From NCBI RefSeq assembly GCF_029227915.1, contig NC_079881.1:33271501-33314500 (forward strand): a DNA stretch of 43,000 bases, given 5' to 3'. The position numbers were made by a program, and so were the translations under genes. Shown here one piece after another: positions 12,172 through 26,007 of the stretch. How positions within the stretch are numbered: position 1 is the first letter of the stretch; each line of letters opens with the position of its first letter. The notes beneath the pieces are model-generated. The model did no database searches, had not been told where the DNA came from, and saw nothing but the letters and a program-made list of their open reading frames with translations. This DNA comes from Hydractinia symbiolongicarpus. Its lineage: Eukaryota > Cnidaria > Hydrozoa > Anthoathecata > Hydractiniidae.

Positions 12172-15100
12172 CAAGTCTCATGGGCTCTAGTGGTGAAATA
12201 ATAATTTAAAAAATCGTTCGGGAAATGAGTTTACTCCCTGGGTACGTTCTTTGTATACTTTTGACTATACGGGCCGAGTCCGGGGTTTACGGGAAATGGC
12301 GGGTTTTCGTTTGCCGGCGATTAAACTCCTTTTATTCAGCGTCTCATCAAAAATGAAAACATTTTTCAAAGCTACAAGTCTCATGCGCTTTAGTGGTGAA
12401 AAGATAATTTAAAAAATCGTTTTGGAAATGAGTTTACTCACAGGGCACTTTCTTTGTATACATTCGACTATACGAGCCAAGCCCGGGATTTACGGGAAAT
12501 CGCGGAATTTCGTTTGCCGGCGATTAAACCACTTTTACTAAGCGTCTCATCAAAAATGAAAACAATTCTGAAAACTACAAGTCTCATGCGTTTTAGTGGT
12601 GAAAAAATAATTTGAAAAATCGTTCGGGAAATGAGTTTACTCCCGGGTTACCTTCTTTGTATACTTTTGACTATACGAACCGAGTCCGGGATTTACGGGA
12701 AATCACGGGTTTTCGTTTGCCGGCGATTAAACTTCTTTTATTCAGCGTCTCATCAAAAATGAAAACATTTTTAAAAACTACAAGTCTCGTGGGTTTTAGT
12801 GGTGAAATAATAATTTAAAAAATCGTTCGGGAAATGAGTTTACTCCCTGGGTACTTTCTTTGTATACTTTTGACTATACGGGCCGAGTCCGGGGTTTACG
12901 GGAAATGGCGGCTTTTCGTTTGCCGGCGATTAAACTTCTTTTATTCAGCGTCTCATCAGAAATGAAAACATTTTTGAAAACTACAAGTCTCATGCGTTTT
13001 AGTGGTGAAAAGATAATTTAAAAAATCGTTTTGGAAATGAGTTTACTCCCTGGGTACTTTCTTTGTATACTTTTGACTATACGGGCCGAGTCGGGGATTT
13101 ACGGGAGGTCGCGGGTTTTCGTTTGCCGGCGATTAAACTTCTTTTATTCAGCGTCTTATTAAAAATGAAAACATTTTTCAAAACTACAAGTCTCATGGGC
13201 TTTAGTGGTTAAATAATAATTTAAAAAATCGTTCGGGAAATGAGTTTACTCCCAGGGTACTTTCTTTGTATACTTTTGACTATACGGGCCGAGTCCGGGG
13301 TTTACGGGAAATGGCGGGTTTTCGTTTGTCGGCGATTAAACTTCTTTTATTCAGCGTCTCATCAAAAATGAAAACATTTTTAAAAACTACAAGTCTCATG
13401 GGCTTTAGTGGTTAAATAATAATTTAAAAAATCGTTCGGGAAATGAGTTTACTCCCTGGGTACTTTCTTTGTATACATTCGACTATACGGGCCAAGCCCG
13501 GGATGTACGGGAAATGGCGGGTTTTCGTTTGCCGGCGTTTAAACCACTTTCATTAAGCGTCTTATCAAAAATGAAAACATTTCTGAAAACTACAAGTGTC
13601 ATGCGTTTTAGTGGTGAAAAAATAATTTAAAAAATCGTTCGGGGAATGAGTTTACTCCCTGGTTACTTTCTTTGTATACTTTCGACTATACGGGCCGAGT
13701 CGGAGATTTACGGGAAGTCGCGGGTTTTCGTTTGCCGGCGATTAAACTTCTTTTATTCAGCGTCTCATCAAAATTGAAAACATTTTTAAAAACTACAAGT
13801 CTCATGGGCTTTAGTGGTTAAATAATAATTTAAAAAATCGATCGAGAAATGAGTTTACTCCCTGGGTACTTTTTTTGTATGCATTCGACTATACGGGCCA
13901 AGCCAGGGATGTACGGGAAATCGCGGGTTTCGTTTGCCGGCGATTAAACCACTTTCAATAAGCGTCTTATCAAAAATGAAAACATTTCTGAAAATTACAA
14001 GTCTCATGCGTTTTAGTGATGAAAAAATAATTTAAGAAATCGTTCGGGAAATGAGTTTACTCCCTGGGTACTTTCTTTGTATACTTTTGACTATACGGGC
14101 AGAATCCGGGATTTACGGGAAGTCGCGGGTTTTCGTTTGCCGGCGACTAAACTTCTTTTATTCAGCGTCTCATCAAAAATGAAAACATTTCTGAAAACTA
14201 CAAGTCTCATGCGTTTTAGTGTTGAAAAAATAATTTAAAAAATCGTTCGGGAAATGAGTTTACTCCCTGGGTACTTTCTTTGTATACTTTTGACTATACG
14301 GGCCGAGTCGGAGATTTACGGGAAGTCGCGGGTTTTCGTTTGCCGGCGATTAAACTTCTTTTATTCAGCGTCTCATCAAAAATGAAAACATTTTTAAAAA
14401 CTACAAGTCTCATGGGCTTTAGTGGTTAAATAATAATTTAAAAAATCGTTCGGGAAATGAGTTTACTCCCTGGGTACTTTCTTTGTATACATTCGACTAT
14501 ACGGGCCAAGCCCGGGATGTACAGGAAATCGCGGGCTTCGTTTGCCGGCGATTAAACCACTTTCATTAAGCGTCTCATCAAAAATGAAAACATTTCTAAA
14601 AACTACAAGTCTCATGCGTTTTAGTGGTGAAATAATAATTTAAAAAATCGTTCGGGAAATGAGTTTACTCACTGGGTACTTTCTTTGTATACTTTTGACT
14701 ATACGGGACGAGTCGGAGATTTACGGGAAGTCGCGGGTTTTCGTTTGCCGGCGATTAAACTTCTTTTATTCAGCGTCTCATCAAAAATGAAAACATTTTT
14801 TAAAAACTACAAGTCTCATGGGCTTTAGTGGTTAAATAATAATTTAAAAAATCGTTCGGGAAATGAGTTTACTCCCTGGGTACTTTCTTTGTATACATTC
14901 GACTATACGGGCCAAGCCCGGGATGTACGGGAAATCGCGGGTTTCGTTTGCCGGCGATTAAACCACTTTCATTCAGCGTCTCATCAAAAATGAAAACATT
15001 TCTGAAAACTACAAGTCTCATGCGTTTTAGTGATGAAAAAATAATTTAAAAAATCGTTCGGGAAATGAGTTTACTCCCTGGGTACTTTCTTTGTATACTT

Positions 15101-18100
15101 TTGACTATACGGGCCGAGTCCGGGATTTAAGGGAAGTTGCGGGTTTTCGTTTGCCGGCGATTAAACTTCTTTTATTCAGCGTCTCATCAAAAATTAAAAC
15201 ATTTTTGAAAAGTACAAGTCTCATGCGTTTTAGTAGTGAAATAATAATTTAAAAAATCGTTCGGGAAATGAGTTTACTCCCAGGGTACTTTCTTTGTATT
15301 CTTTTGACTATACGGGCCGAGTCCGGGGTTTACGGGAAATGGCGGGTTTTCGTTTGCCGGCGATTAAACTTCTTTTATTCAGCGTCTCATCAAAAATGAA
15401 AACATTTTTAAAAACTACAAGTCTCATGCGTTTTAGTGGTGAAAAGATAATTTAAAAAATCGTTTTGGAAATGCGTTTACTCACAGGGTACTTTCTTTGT
15501 ATACATTCGACTATACGGGCCAAGCCCGGGATTTACGGGAAATCGCGGAATTTCGTTTGCCGGCGATTAAGCCACTTTCATTAGGCGTCTCATCAAAAAT
15601 GAAAACATTTCTGAAAACTACAAGTCTCATGCGTGTTAGTGGTGAAAAAATAATTTAAAAAAACGTTCGGGAAATGAGTTTAATCCCTGGGTACCTTCTT
15701 CGTATACTTTTGACTATACGGGCAGAATCCGGGATTTACGGGAAATCGCGGGTTTTCGTTTGCCGGCGATTAAACTTCATTTATTCAGCGTCTCATCAAA
15801 AATGAAAACATTTTTGAAAACTACAAGTCTCATGGGCTCTAGTGGTGAAATAATAATTTAAAAAATCGTTCGGGAAATGAGTTTACTCCCTGGGTACTTT
15901 CTTTGTATACTTTTGACTATACGGGCCGAGTCTGGGGTTTACGGGAAATGGCGGGTTTTCGTTTGCCGGCGATTAAACTCCTTTTATTCAGCGTCTCATC
16001 AAAAATGAAAACATTTTTCAAAGCTACAAGTCTCATGCGCTTTAGTGGTGAAAAGATAATTTAAAAAATCGTTTTGGAAATGAGTTTACTCACAGGGCAC
16101 TTTCTTTGTATACATTCGACTATACGAGCCAAGCCCGGGATTTACGGGAAATCGCGGAATTTCGTTTGCCGGCGATTAAACCACTTTCACTAAGAGTCTC
16201 ATCAAAAATGAAAACAATTCTGAAAACTACAAGTCTCATGCGTTTTAGTGGTGAAAAAATAATTTTGAAAAATCGTTCGGGAAATGAGTTTACTCCCGGG
16301 TTACCTTCTTTGTATACTTTTGACTATACGGGCCGAGTCCGGGATTTACGGGAAATCGCGGGTTTTCGTTTGCCGGCGATTAAACTTCTTTTATTCAGCG
16401 TCTCATCAAAAATGAAAACATTTTTAAAAACTACAAGTCTCGTGGGCTTTAGTGGTGAAATAATAATTTAAAAAATCGTTTGGGAAATGAGTTTACTCCG
16501 TGGGTACTTTCTTTGTATACTTTTGACTATACGGGCCGAGTCCGGGGTTTACGGGAAATAGCGGGTTTTCGTTTGCCGGCGATTAAACTTCTTTTATTCA
16601 GCGTCTCATCAGAAATGAAAACATTTTTGAAAACTACAAGTCTCATGCGTTTTAGTGGTGAAAAGATAATTTAAAAAATCGTTTTGGAAATGAGTTTACT
16701 CCCTGGGTACTTTCTTTGTATACTTTTGACTATACGGGCCGAGTCGGGGATTTACGGGAGGTCGCGGTTTTTCGTTTGCCGGCGATTAAACTTCTTTTAT
16801 TCAGCGTCTCATCAAAAATGAAAACATTTTTGAAAACTACAAGTCTCATGTGCTTTAGTGGTGAAAAAAAAATTTAAAAAATCGTTCGGGAAATGAGTTT
16901 ACTCCCTGGGTACTTCCTTTGTATACTTTTGGCTATACGGGCCGAATCCGGGGTTTACGGAAAATGGCGGGTTTTCGTTTGCCGGCAATTAAACTCCTTT
17001 TATTCAGCGTCTCATCAAAAATGAAAACATTTTTGAAAACTACAAGTCTCATGCGTTTTAGTGGTGAAAATATAATTTAAAAAATCGTTTTGGAAATGGG
17101 TTTACTCCCTGGTTACCTTCTTTGTATACTTTTGACTATACGGGCCGAGTCCGGGATTTACGGGAAATCGCGGGTTTTCGTTTGCCGGCGATTAAACTTC
17201 TTTTATTTAGCGTCTCATCAAAAATGAAAACATTTTTAAAAACTACAAGTCTCGTGGGCTTTAGTGGTGAAATAATAATTTAAAAAATCGTTCGGGAAAT
17301 GAGTTTACTCCCTGGGTACTTTCTTTGTATACTTTTGACTATACGGGCCGAGTCTGGGGTTTACGGGAAATGGCGGGTTTTCGTTTGCCGGCGATTAAAC
17401 TTCTTTTATTCAGCGTCTCATCAGAAATGAAAACATTTTTGAAAACTACAAGTCTCATGCGTTTTAGTGGTGAAAAGATAATTTAAAAAATCGTTTTGGA
17501 AATGAGTTTACTCCCTCGGTACTTTTTTTGTATACTTTTGACTATACGGGCCAAGTCGGGGATTTACGGGAAGTCGCGGGTTTTCGTTTGCCGGCAATTT
17601 AACTCCTTTTATTCAGCGTCTCATCAAAAATGAAAACATTTTTGAAAACTACAAGTCTCATGCGTTTTAGTGGTGAAAAGATAATTTAAAAAATCGTTTT
17701 GGAAATGAGTTTACTCACAGGGTACTTTCTTTGTATACATTCGACTACACGGGCCAAGCCCGGGATTTACGGGAAATCGCGGGATTTCGTTTGCCGGCGA
17801 TTAAACCACTTTCATTAAGCGTCTCATCAAAAATGAAAACATTTCTGAAAACTACAAGTCACATGCGTTTTAGTGATGAAAACATAATTTAAAAAATCGT
17901 TCGGGAAATGAGTTTACTCCCTGGTTACCTTCTTTGTATACTTTTAACTATACGGGCCGAGTCCGGGATTTACGGGAAATCGCGGGTTTTCGTTTGCCGG
18001 CGATTAAACTTCTTTTATTCAGCGTCTCATCAAAAATGAAAACATTTTTAAAAACTACAAGTCTCATGGGCTTTAGTGGTGAAATAATAATTTAAAAAAT

Positions 18101-18214
18101 CGTTCGGGAAATGAGTTTACTCCCAGGGTACTTTCTTTGTATACTTTTGACTATACGGGCCGAGTCCAGGATTTACGGGAAATCGCAGGTTTTCGTTTGC
18201 CGGCGATTAAACTC
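12172..18214. repeat. Block I long HOR, copy 2 (partial)
   Basis: This is the second copy of 1 to about 6,040. It is lost between about 18,190 and 18,250. The shared monomer with GAGTCCAGGATTTACGGG (5,980s and 18,160s) still matches, then copy 1 reads AAACTTCTTTTATTCAG and the GCTCGGGAAAAGAG unit, while copy 2 reads AAACTCCTTTTATTCAG and TTTTTGATAAC. The right edge is approximate because all units are related. Confidence 0.85.
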
Positions 18215-18230
18215 CTTTTATTCAGCGTCT

Positions 18231-20480
18231 CATCAAAAATGAAAACATTTTTGATAACTACAAGTCTCATGCGTTTTAGTGGTGAAAAAATATTTTAAAA
18301 AATCGTTCGGGAAATGAGTTTACTCCCTAGGTACTTTCTTTGTATACATTTGACTATACGGGCCGAGTCCGGGGTTTACGAGAAATGGCGGGTTTTCGTT
18401 TGCCGGCGATTAAACTTCTTTTATTCAACGTCTCATCAAAAATAAAAACATTTTTGAAAACTACAAGTCTCATGCGTTTTAGTGGTGAAAAGATAATTTA
18501 AAAAATCGTTCGGGAAATGAGTTTACTCACAGGGTACTTTCTTTGTATACATTCGACTATACGGGCCCAGCCCGGGATTTACAGGAAATCGCAGGTTTTC
18601 GTTTGCCGGCGATTAAACCACTTTCATTAAGCGTCTCATCAAAAATGAAAACATTTTTGAAAACTACAAGTCTCATGGGCTTTAGTGGTGAAATAATAAT
18701 TTAAAAAATCGTTCGGGAAATGAGTTTACTCCCTGGGTACTTTCTTTGTATACTTTTGACTATACGAGCCGAGTCCGGGATTTACGGGAAATCGCGGGTT
18801 TTCGTTTGCCGGCGATTAAACTTCTTTTATTCAGCGTCTCATCAAAAATGAAAACATTTTTAAAAACTACAAGTCTCATGTGCTTTAGTGGTGAAAAAAT
18901 AATTTAAAAAATCGTTCGGGAAATGAGTTTACTCCCTGGGTACTTTCTTTGTATACTTTTGACTATACGGGCCGAGTCTGGGATTTACGGGAAATCGCGG
19001 GTTTTCGTTTGCCGGCGATTAAACAACTTTCATTAAGCGTCTCCTCAAAAATGAAAACATTTTTGAAAACTACAAGTCTCATGCGTTTAGTGGTGAAAAA
19101 ATAATTTAAAAAATCGTTCGGGAAATGAGTTTACTCCCTGGGTACTTTCTTTGTATACTTTTGACTATACGGGCCGAGTCCGGGATTTACGGGAAATGGC
19201 GGGTTTTTATTTGCCGGCGATTAAATTTCTTTTATTCAGCGTCTCATCAAAAATGAAAACATTTCTGAAAACTACAAGTCTCATGCGTTTTAGTGGTGAA
19301 AAAATATTTTAAAAAATCGTTCGGGAAATGAGTTTACTCCTTAGGTACTTTCTTTGTATACATTTGACTATACGGGCCGAGTCCGGGGTTTACGGGAAAT
19401 GGCGGGTTTTCGTTTGCCGGCGATTAAACTTCTTTTATTCAACGTCTCATCAAAAATGAAAACATTTTTGAAAACTACAAGTCTCATGCGTTTTAGTGGT
19501 GAAAAGATAATTTAAAAAATCGTTCGGGAAATGAGTTTACTCACAGGGTACTTTCTTTGTATACATTCGACTATACGGGCCCAGCCCGGGATTTACAGGA
19601 AATCGCGGGTTTTCGTTTGCCGGCGATTAAACCACTTTCATTAAGCGTCTCATCAAAAATGAAAACATTTTTGAAAACTACAAGTCTCATGGGCTTTAGT
19701 GGTGAAATAATAATTTAAAAAATCGTTCGTGAAATGAGTTTACTCCCTGGGTACTTTCTTCGTATACTTTTGACTATACGGGCCGAGTCCAGGATTTACG
19801 GGAAATCGCAGGTTTTCGTTTGCCGGCGATTAAACTCCTTTTATTCAGCGTCTCATCAAAAATGAAAACATTTTTGATAACTACAAGTCTCATGCGTTTT
19901 AGTGGTGAAAAAATATTTTAAAAAATCGTTCGGGAAATGAGTTTACTCCCTAGGTACTTTCTTTGTATACATTTGACTATACGGGCCGAGTCCGGGGTTT
20001 ACGAGAAATGGCGGGTTTTCGTTTGCCGGCGATTAAACTTCTTTTATTCAACGTCTCATCAAAAATAAAAACATTTTTGAAAACTACAAGTCTCATGCGT
20101 TTTAGTGGTGAAAAGATAATTTAAAAAATCGTTCGGGAAATGAGTTTACTCACAGGGTACTTTCTTTGTATACATTCGACTATACGGGCCCAGCCCGGGA
20201 TTTACAGGAAATCGCAGGTTTTCGTTTGCCGGCGATTAAACCACTTTCATTAAGCGTCTCATCAAAAATGAAAACATTTTTGAAAACTACAAGTCTCATG
20301 GGCTTTAGTGGTGAAATAATAATTTAAAAAATCGTTCGTGAAATGAGTTTACTCCCTGGGTACTTTCTTCGTATACTTTTGACTATACGGGCCGAGTCCA
20401 GGATTTACGGGAAATCGCAGGTTTTCGTTTGCCGGCGATTAAACTCCTTTTATTCAGCGTCTCATCAAAAATGAAAACAT
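18231..20480. repeat. Block II 609-bp trimer HOR with older copy
   Basis: A trimer has units marked by TTTTTGATAAC with AATATTTTAAAAAATCG, by GGGCCCAGCCCGGGATTTACAGG, and by CGTTCGTGAAATGAG with CTTCGTATAC. It occurs at about 19,290-19,870 and 19,870-20,480, offset 609 (for instance CGTTCGT at 19724 and 20333). A related earlier copy at about 18,241-18,720 lies 1,623 bp upstream of the last one. The 18,292 and 19,914 units share ACGAGAAATGG and CAAAAATAAAAAC, which the middle copy lacks. Confidence 0.75.
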
Positions 20481-22576
20481 TTTTGATAACTACAAGTCTC
20501 ATGCGTTTTAGTGGTGAAAAGATAATTTAAATAATCGTTTTGGAAATGAGTTTACTCACAGGGTACTTTCTTTGTATACATTCGACTATACGGGCCAAGC
20601 CCGGGATTTACGGGAAATCGCGGGTTTTCGTTTGCCGGCGATTAAACCACTTTCATTAAGCGTCTCATCAAAAATGAAAACATTTCTGAAAACTACAAGT
20701 CTCATGCGTTTTAGTGGTGAAAAAATAATTTAAAAAATCGTTCGGGAAATGAGTTTACTCCCTGGGTACTTTCTTTGTATACTTTTGATATACGGGCCAA
20801 GCCCGGGATTTACGGGAAATCGCGGGTTTTCGTTTGCCGGCGATTAAACTTCTTTTATTCAGCGTCTTATCAAAAGTGAAAACACTTTTGAAAACTACAA
20901 GTCTCATGCGTTTTAGTGGTGAAAAGATAATTTAAAAAATCGTTTTGGAAATGAGTTTACTCACAGGGTACTTTCTTTGTAAACATTCGACTATACGGGC
21001 CAAGCCCGGGATTTACGGGAAATCGCGGGTTTTCGTTTGCCGGCGATTAAACAACTTTCATTAAGCGTCTCCTCAAAAATGAAAATATTTTTAAAAACTA
21101 CAAGTCTCATGCGTTTTAGTGGTGAAAAAATAATTTAAAAAATCGTTCGGGAAATGAGTTTACTCCCTGGGTACCTTCTTTGTATACTTTTGACTATACG
21201 GGCCGAGTCTGGGATTTACGGGAAATCCCGGGTTTTCTTTTGCCGGCGATTAAACTTCTTTTATTCAGCGTCTCATCAAAAATGAAAACATTTTTGTAAA
21301 CTACAAGTCTCATGCGTTTTAGTGGTGAAAAAATAATTTAAAAAATCGTTCGGGAAATGAGTTTACTCCCTGGGTACTTTTTTTGTATACTTTTGACTAT
21401 ACGGGCCGGTTCGGGGATTTACGGGAAGTCGCGGGTTTTCGTTTGCCGGCGATTAAACTTCTTTTATTTAGCGTCTCATCAAAAATGAAAACATTTTTGT
21501 AAACTAAAAGTCTCATGCGTTTTAGTGGTGAAAAAATAATTTAAAAAATCGTTCGGGAAATGAGTTTACTCCCTGGGTACTTTCTTTGTATCCAATTGAC
21601 TATACGGGCCGAGACCGGGGTTTACGGGAAATGGCGGGTTTTCGTTTGCCGGCGATTAAACTTCTTTTATTCAGCGTCTCATCAAAAATGAAAACATTTT
21701 TGAAAACTGCAAGTCTCATGCGTTTTAGTGGTGAAAAGATAATTTAAAAAATCGTTTTGGAAATGAGTTTACTCACAGGGTACTTTCTTTGTATACATTC
21801 GACTATACGGGCCAAGCCCGGGATGTACGGGAAATCGCGAGCTTTCGTTTGCCGGCGATTAAACCACTTTCATTAAGCGTCTCATCAAAAATGAAAACAT
21901 TTCTGAAAACTACAAGTCTCATGCGTTTTAGTGGTTAAATAATAATTTAAAAAATCGTTCGGGAAATGAGTTTACTCCCAGGGTACTTTCTTTGTATACT
22001 TTTGACTACACGGGCCGAGTCCGGGATTTACGGGAAATCGCGGGTTTTCGTTTGCCGGCGATTAAACTTCTTTTATTCAGCGTCTCATCAAAAATGAAAA
22101 CATTTTTAAAAACTACAAGTCTCATGTGCTTTAGTGGTGAAAAAATAATTTAAAAAATCGTTCGGGAAATGAGTTTACTCCCTGGGTACTTTCTTTGTAT
22201 ACTTTTGACTATACGGGCCGAGTCCGGGGTTTCTGGGAAATCGCGGGTTTTCGTTTGCCGGCGATTAAACTTCTTTTATTCAGCGTCTCATTAAAAATGA
22301 AAACATTTTTTAAAACTACAAGTCTCATGGGCTTTAGTGGTGAAAAAATAATTTAAAAAATCGTTCGGGAAATGAGTTTACTCCCAGGGTACTTTCTTTG
22401 TATACTTTTGACTACACGGGCCGAGTCCGGGATTTACGGGAAATCGCGGGTTTTCGTTTGCCGGCGATTAAACTTCTTTTATTCAGCGTCTCATCAAAAA
22501 TGAAAACATTTTTAAAAACTACAAGTCTCATGTGCTTTAGTGGTGAAAAAATAATTTAAAAAATCGTTCGGGAAAT
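20345..22576. repeat. 2,232-bp HOR (11 monomers), copy 1
   Basis: Sequence from about 20,345 to 22,342 matches about 22,577-24,574 at offset 2,232. Shared private variants include AATTTAAATAATCG (20524 and 22756), the one-base-shortened ACTTTTGATATACGGG, TTTGTAAACATTCG, GGGCCGGTTCGGGG, ACTGCAAGTC and GGGGTTTCTGGG. The 1-bp deletion accounts for 2,232 in place of 2,233. I saw about four or five differences in 2 kb, for example near 21,507, 21,598 and 22,185. Confidence 0.85.
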
Positions 22577-24574
22577 GAGTTTACTCCCTGGGTACTTTCT
22601 TCGTATACTTTTGACTATACGGGCCGAGTCCAGGATTTACGGGAAATCGCAGGTTTTCGTTTGCCGGCGATTAAACTCCTTTTATTCAGCGTCTCATCAA
22701 AAATGAAAACATTTTTGATAACTACAAGTCTCATGCGTTTTAGTGGTGAAAAGATAATTTAAATAATCGTTTTGGAAATGAGTTTACTCACAGGGTACTT
22801 TCTTTGTATACATTCGACTATACGGGCCAAGCCCGGGATTTACGGGAAATCGCGGGTTTTCGTTTGCCGGCGATTAAACCACTTTCATTAAGCGTCTCAT
22901 CAAAAATGAAAACATTTCTGAAAACTACAAGTCTCATGCGTTTTAGTGGTGAAAAAATAATTTAAAAAATCGTTCGGGAAATGAGTTTACTCCCTGGGTA
23001 CTTTCTTTGTATACTTTTGATATACGGGCCAAGCCCGGGATTTACGGGAAATCGCGGGTTTTCGTTTGCCGGCGATTAAACTTCTTTTATTCAGCGTCTT
23101 ATCAAAAGTGAAAACACTTTTGAAAACTACAAGTCTCATGCGTTTTAGTGGTGAAAAGATAATTTAAAAAATCGTTTTGGAAATGAGTTTACTCACAGGG
23201 TACTTTCTTTGTAAACATTCGACTATACGGGCCAAACCCGGGATTTACGGGAAATCGCGGGTTTTCGTTTGCCGGCGATTAAACAACTTTCATTAAGCGT
23301 CTCCTCAAAAATGAAAATATTTTTAAAAACTACAAGTCTCATGCGTTTTAGTGGTGAAAAAATAATTTAAAAAATCGTTCGGGAAATGAGTTTACTCCCT
23401 GGGTACCTTCTTTGTATACTTTTGACTATACGGGCCGAGTCTGGGATTTACGGGAAATCCCGGGTTTTCTTTTGCCGGCGATTAAACTTCTTTTATTCAG
23501 CGTCTCATCAAAAATGAAAACATTTTTGTAAACTACAAGTCTCATGCGTTTTAGTGGTGAAAAAATAATTTAAAAAATCGTTCGGGAAATGAGTTTACTC
23601 CCTGGGTACTTTTTTTGTATACTTTTGACTATACGGGCCGGTTCGGGGATTTACGGGAAGTCGCGGGTTTTCGTTTGCCGGCGATTAAACTTCTTTTATT
23701 TAGCGTCTCATCAAAAATGAAAACATTTTTGTAAACTACAAGTCTCATGCGTTTTAGTGGTGAAAAAATAATTTAAAAAATCGTTCGGGAAATGAGTTTA
23801 CTCCCTGGGTACTTTCTTTGTATCCATTTGACTATACGGGCCGAGACCGGGGTTTACGGGAAATGGCGGGTTTTCGTTTGCCGGCGATTAAACTTCTTTT
23901 ATTCAGCGTCTCATCAAAAATGAAAACATTTTTGAAAACTGCAAGTCTCATGCGTTTTAGTGGTGAAAAGATAATTTAAAAAATCGTTTTGGAAATGAGT
24001 TTACTCACAGGGTACTTTCTTTGTATACATTCGACTATACGGGCCAAGCCCGGGATGTACGGGAAATCGCGAGCTTTCGTTTGCCGGCGATTAAACCACT
24101 TTCATTAAGCGTCTCATCAAAAATGAAAACATTTCTGAAAACTACAAGTCTCATGCGTTTTAGTGGTTAAATAATAATTTAAAAAATCGTTCGGGAAATG
24201 AGTTTACTCCCAGGGTACTTTCTTTGTATACTTTTGACTACACGGGCCGAGTCCGGGATTTACGGGAAATCGCGGGTTTTCGTTTGCCGGCGATTAAACT
24301 TCTTTTATTCAGCGTCTCATCAAAAATGAAAACATTTTTAAAAACTACAAGTCTCATGTGCTTTAGTGGTGAAAAAATAATTTAAAAAATCGTTCGGGAA
24401 ATGAGTTTACTCCCTTGGTACTTTCTTTGTATACTTTTGACTATACGGGCCGAGTCCGGGGTTTCTGGGAAATCGCGGGTTTTCGTTTGCCGGCGATTAA
24501 ACTTCTTTTATTCAGCGTCTCATTAAAAATGAAAACATTTTTTAAAACTACAAGTCTCATGGGCTTTAGTGGTG
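22577..24574. repeat. 2,232-bp HOR, copy 2 (about nine-tenths)
   Basis: This is the second copy of about 20,345-22,342. The match stops at about 24,574, where this copy reads GAAATAATAATGTAAAAAATCG, the first appearance of the TAATGT variant that marks Block III. Copy 1 there reads GAAAAAATAATTT. This is the boundary between Blocks II and III. Confidence 0.83.
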
Positions 24575-24789
24575 AAATAATAATGTAAAAAATCGTTTGG
24601 GAAATGATTTTACTCCCTGGGTACTTTCTTTGTATACTTTTGACTATACGGGCCGAGTCCGGGATTTACGGGAAATCGCGGGTTTTCGTTTGCCGGCGAT
24701 TAAACCACTTTCACTAAGCGTCTCATCAAAAATGAAAACATTTCTGAAAACTACAAATCTCATGCGTTTTAGTGGTGAAAAAATAATTT

Positions 24790-26007
24790 AAAAAATCGTT
24801 CGGGAAATGAGTTTACTCCCTGGGTACTTTCTTTGTATACTTTTGACTATACGGGCCGAGTCGGGGATTTACGGAAAGTCGCGGGTTTGCGTTTGCCGGC
24901 GATTAAACTTCTTTTATTCAGGGTCTCATCATAAATGAAAACATTTTTGTAAACTACAAGTCTCATGCGTTTTAGTGGTGAAAAAATAATTTAAAAAATC
25001 GTTCGGGAAATGAGTTTACTCCCTGGGTACTTTCTTTGTATACTTTTGATTATACGGGCCGAGTCCGGCGTTTACGGGAAATGGCGGGCTTTCGTTTGCC
25101 GGCGAATAAACTTCTTTTATTTAGCGTCTCATCAAAAATGAAAACATTTTTGAAAACTGCAAGTCTCATGCGTTTTAGTGGTGAAAAGATAATTTAAAAA
25201 ATCGTTTTGGAAATGAGTTTACTCACAGGGTACTTTCTTTGTATACATTCGACTATAGGTGCCAAGCCCGGGATGTACGGGAAATCGCGAGTTTTCTTTT
25301 GCCGGCGATTAAACCACTTTCATTAGTCGTCTCATCAAAAATGAAAACATTTCTGAAAACTACAAGTCTCATGCGCTTTAGTGGTGAAAAAATAATTTAA
25401 AAAATCGTTCGGGAAATGAGTTTACTCCCTGGGTACTTTCTTTGTATACTTTTGACTATACGGGCCGAGTCCGGGGTTTACGGGAAATGGCGGCTTTTCG
25501 TTTGCCGGCGATTAAACTTCTTTTATTCAGCGTCTCATCAAAAATGAAAACATTTTTTAAAACTACAAGTCTCATGGGCTTTAGTGGTGAAATAATAATG
25601 TAAAAAATCGTTTGGGAAATGAGTTTACTCCCTGGGTACTTTCTTTGTATACTTTTGACAATACGGGCCGAGTCCGAGATTTACGGGAAATCGCGGGTTT
25701 TCGTTTGCCGGCGATTAAACCACTTTCACTAAGCGTCTCATCAAAAATGAAATCATTTCTGAAAACTACAAGTCTCATGCGTTTTAGTGATGAAATAATA
25801 ATGTAAAAAATCGTTTGGGAAATGAGTTTACTCCCTGGGTACTTTCTTTGTATACTTTTGACTATACGGGCCGAGTCCGGGATTTACGGGAAATCGCGGG
25901 TTTTCGTTTGCCGGCGATTAAACCACTTTCACTAAGCGTCTCATCAAAAATGAAAACATTTCTGAAAACTACAAGTCTCATGCGTTTTAGTGGTGAAAAA
26001 ATAATTT
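24790..26007. repeat. Block III hexamer G-K-L-A-C-C, copy 1 (1,218 bp)
   Basis: Monomer starts at 24790, 24993, 25196 (approximate), 25399, 25602 and 25805 carry types G, K, L, A, C and C. The same order and private variants recur at 30626-31843, offset 5,836. That spacing is 29 monomers less the 49-bp deletion at 27772 and a few single bases. The A unit here has GGCGGCTTTTCG, TTTTTTAAAACTAC and ATGGGC; the first C has GAAATCATTTCTG. Confidence 0.8.
25602..25804 (+). repeat. Reference monomer, subfamily C (A/B chimera)
   Basis: The first half carries A-type markers (ATACTTTTGAC, GGCCGAGTCC) and the second half carries B-type markers (AAACCACTTTCACTAAGCG, CATTTCTGAAAAC). It also has the private start GTTTGGGAAATGAG and, in some copies, GAAATCATTTCTG and TAATGTAAAAAATCG. 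C units are amplified in Block III, usually in tandem pairs after an A unit. The simplest reading is a recombinant monomer that was itself amplified. Confidence 0.8.

Noticed and set aside
20345-24574. HOR copies as pure assembly artefacts
   Set aside because: The copies carry a few private differences from each other and end at definite points, which favours real duplications. Read-level confirmation is still what would decide it, so the possibility stays open as a caveat.
25612-25806. Forward open frames of about 64 codons repeated every 203 bp or multiples, translating to sequences like GNEFTPWVLSLYTFDYTG
   Set aside because: They are the monomer read in one frame. They begin at TTG or GTG, not ATG, and end at the same TAA in each unit. 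Most units carry a TTCGGG variant without any start, and indels and frame changes are tolerated. Nothing suggests selection for coding.
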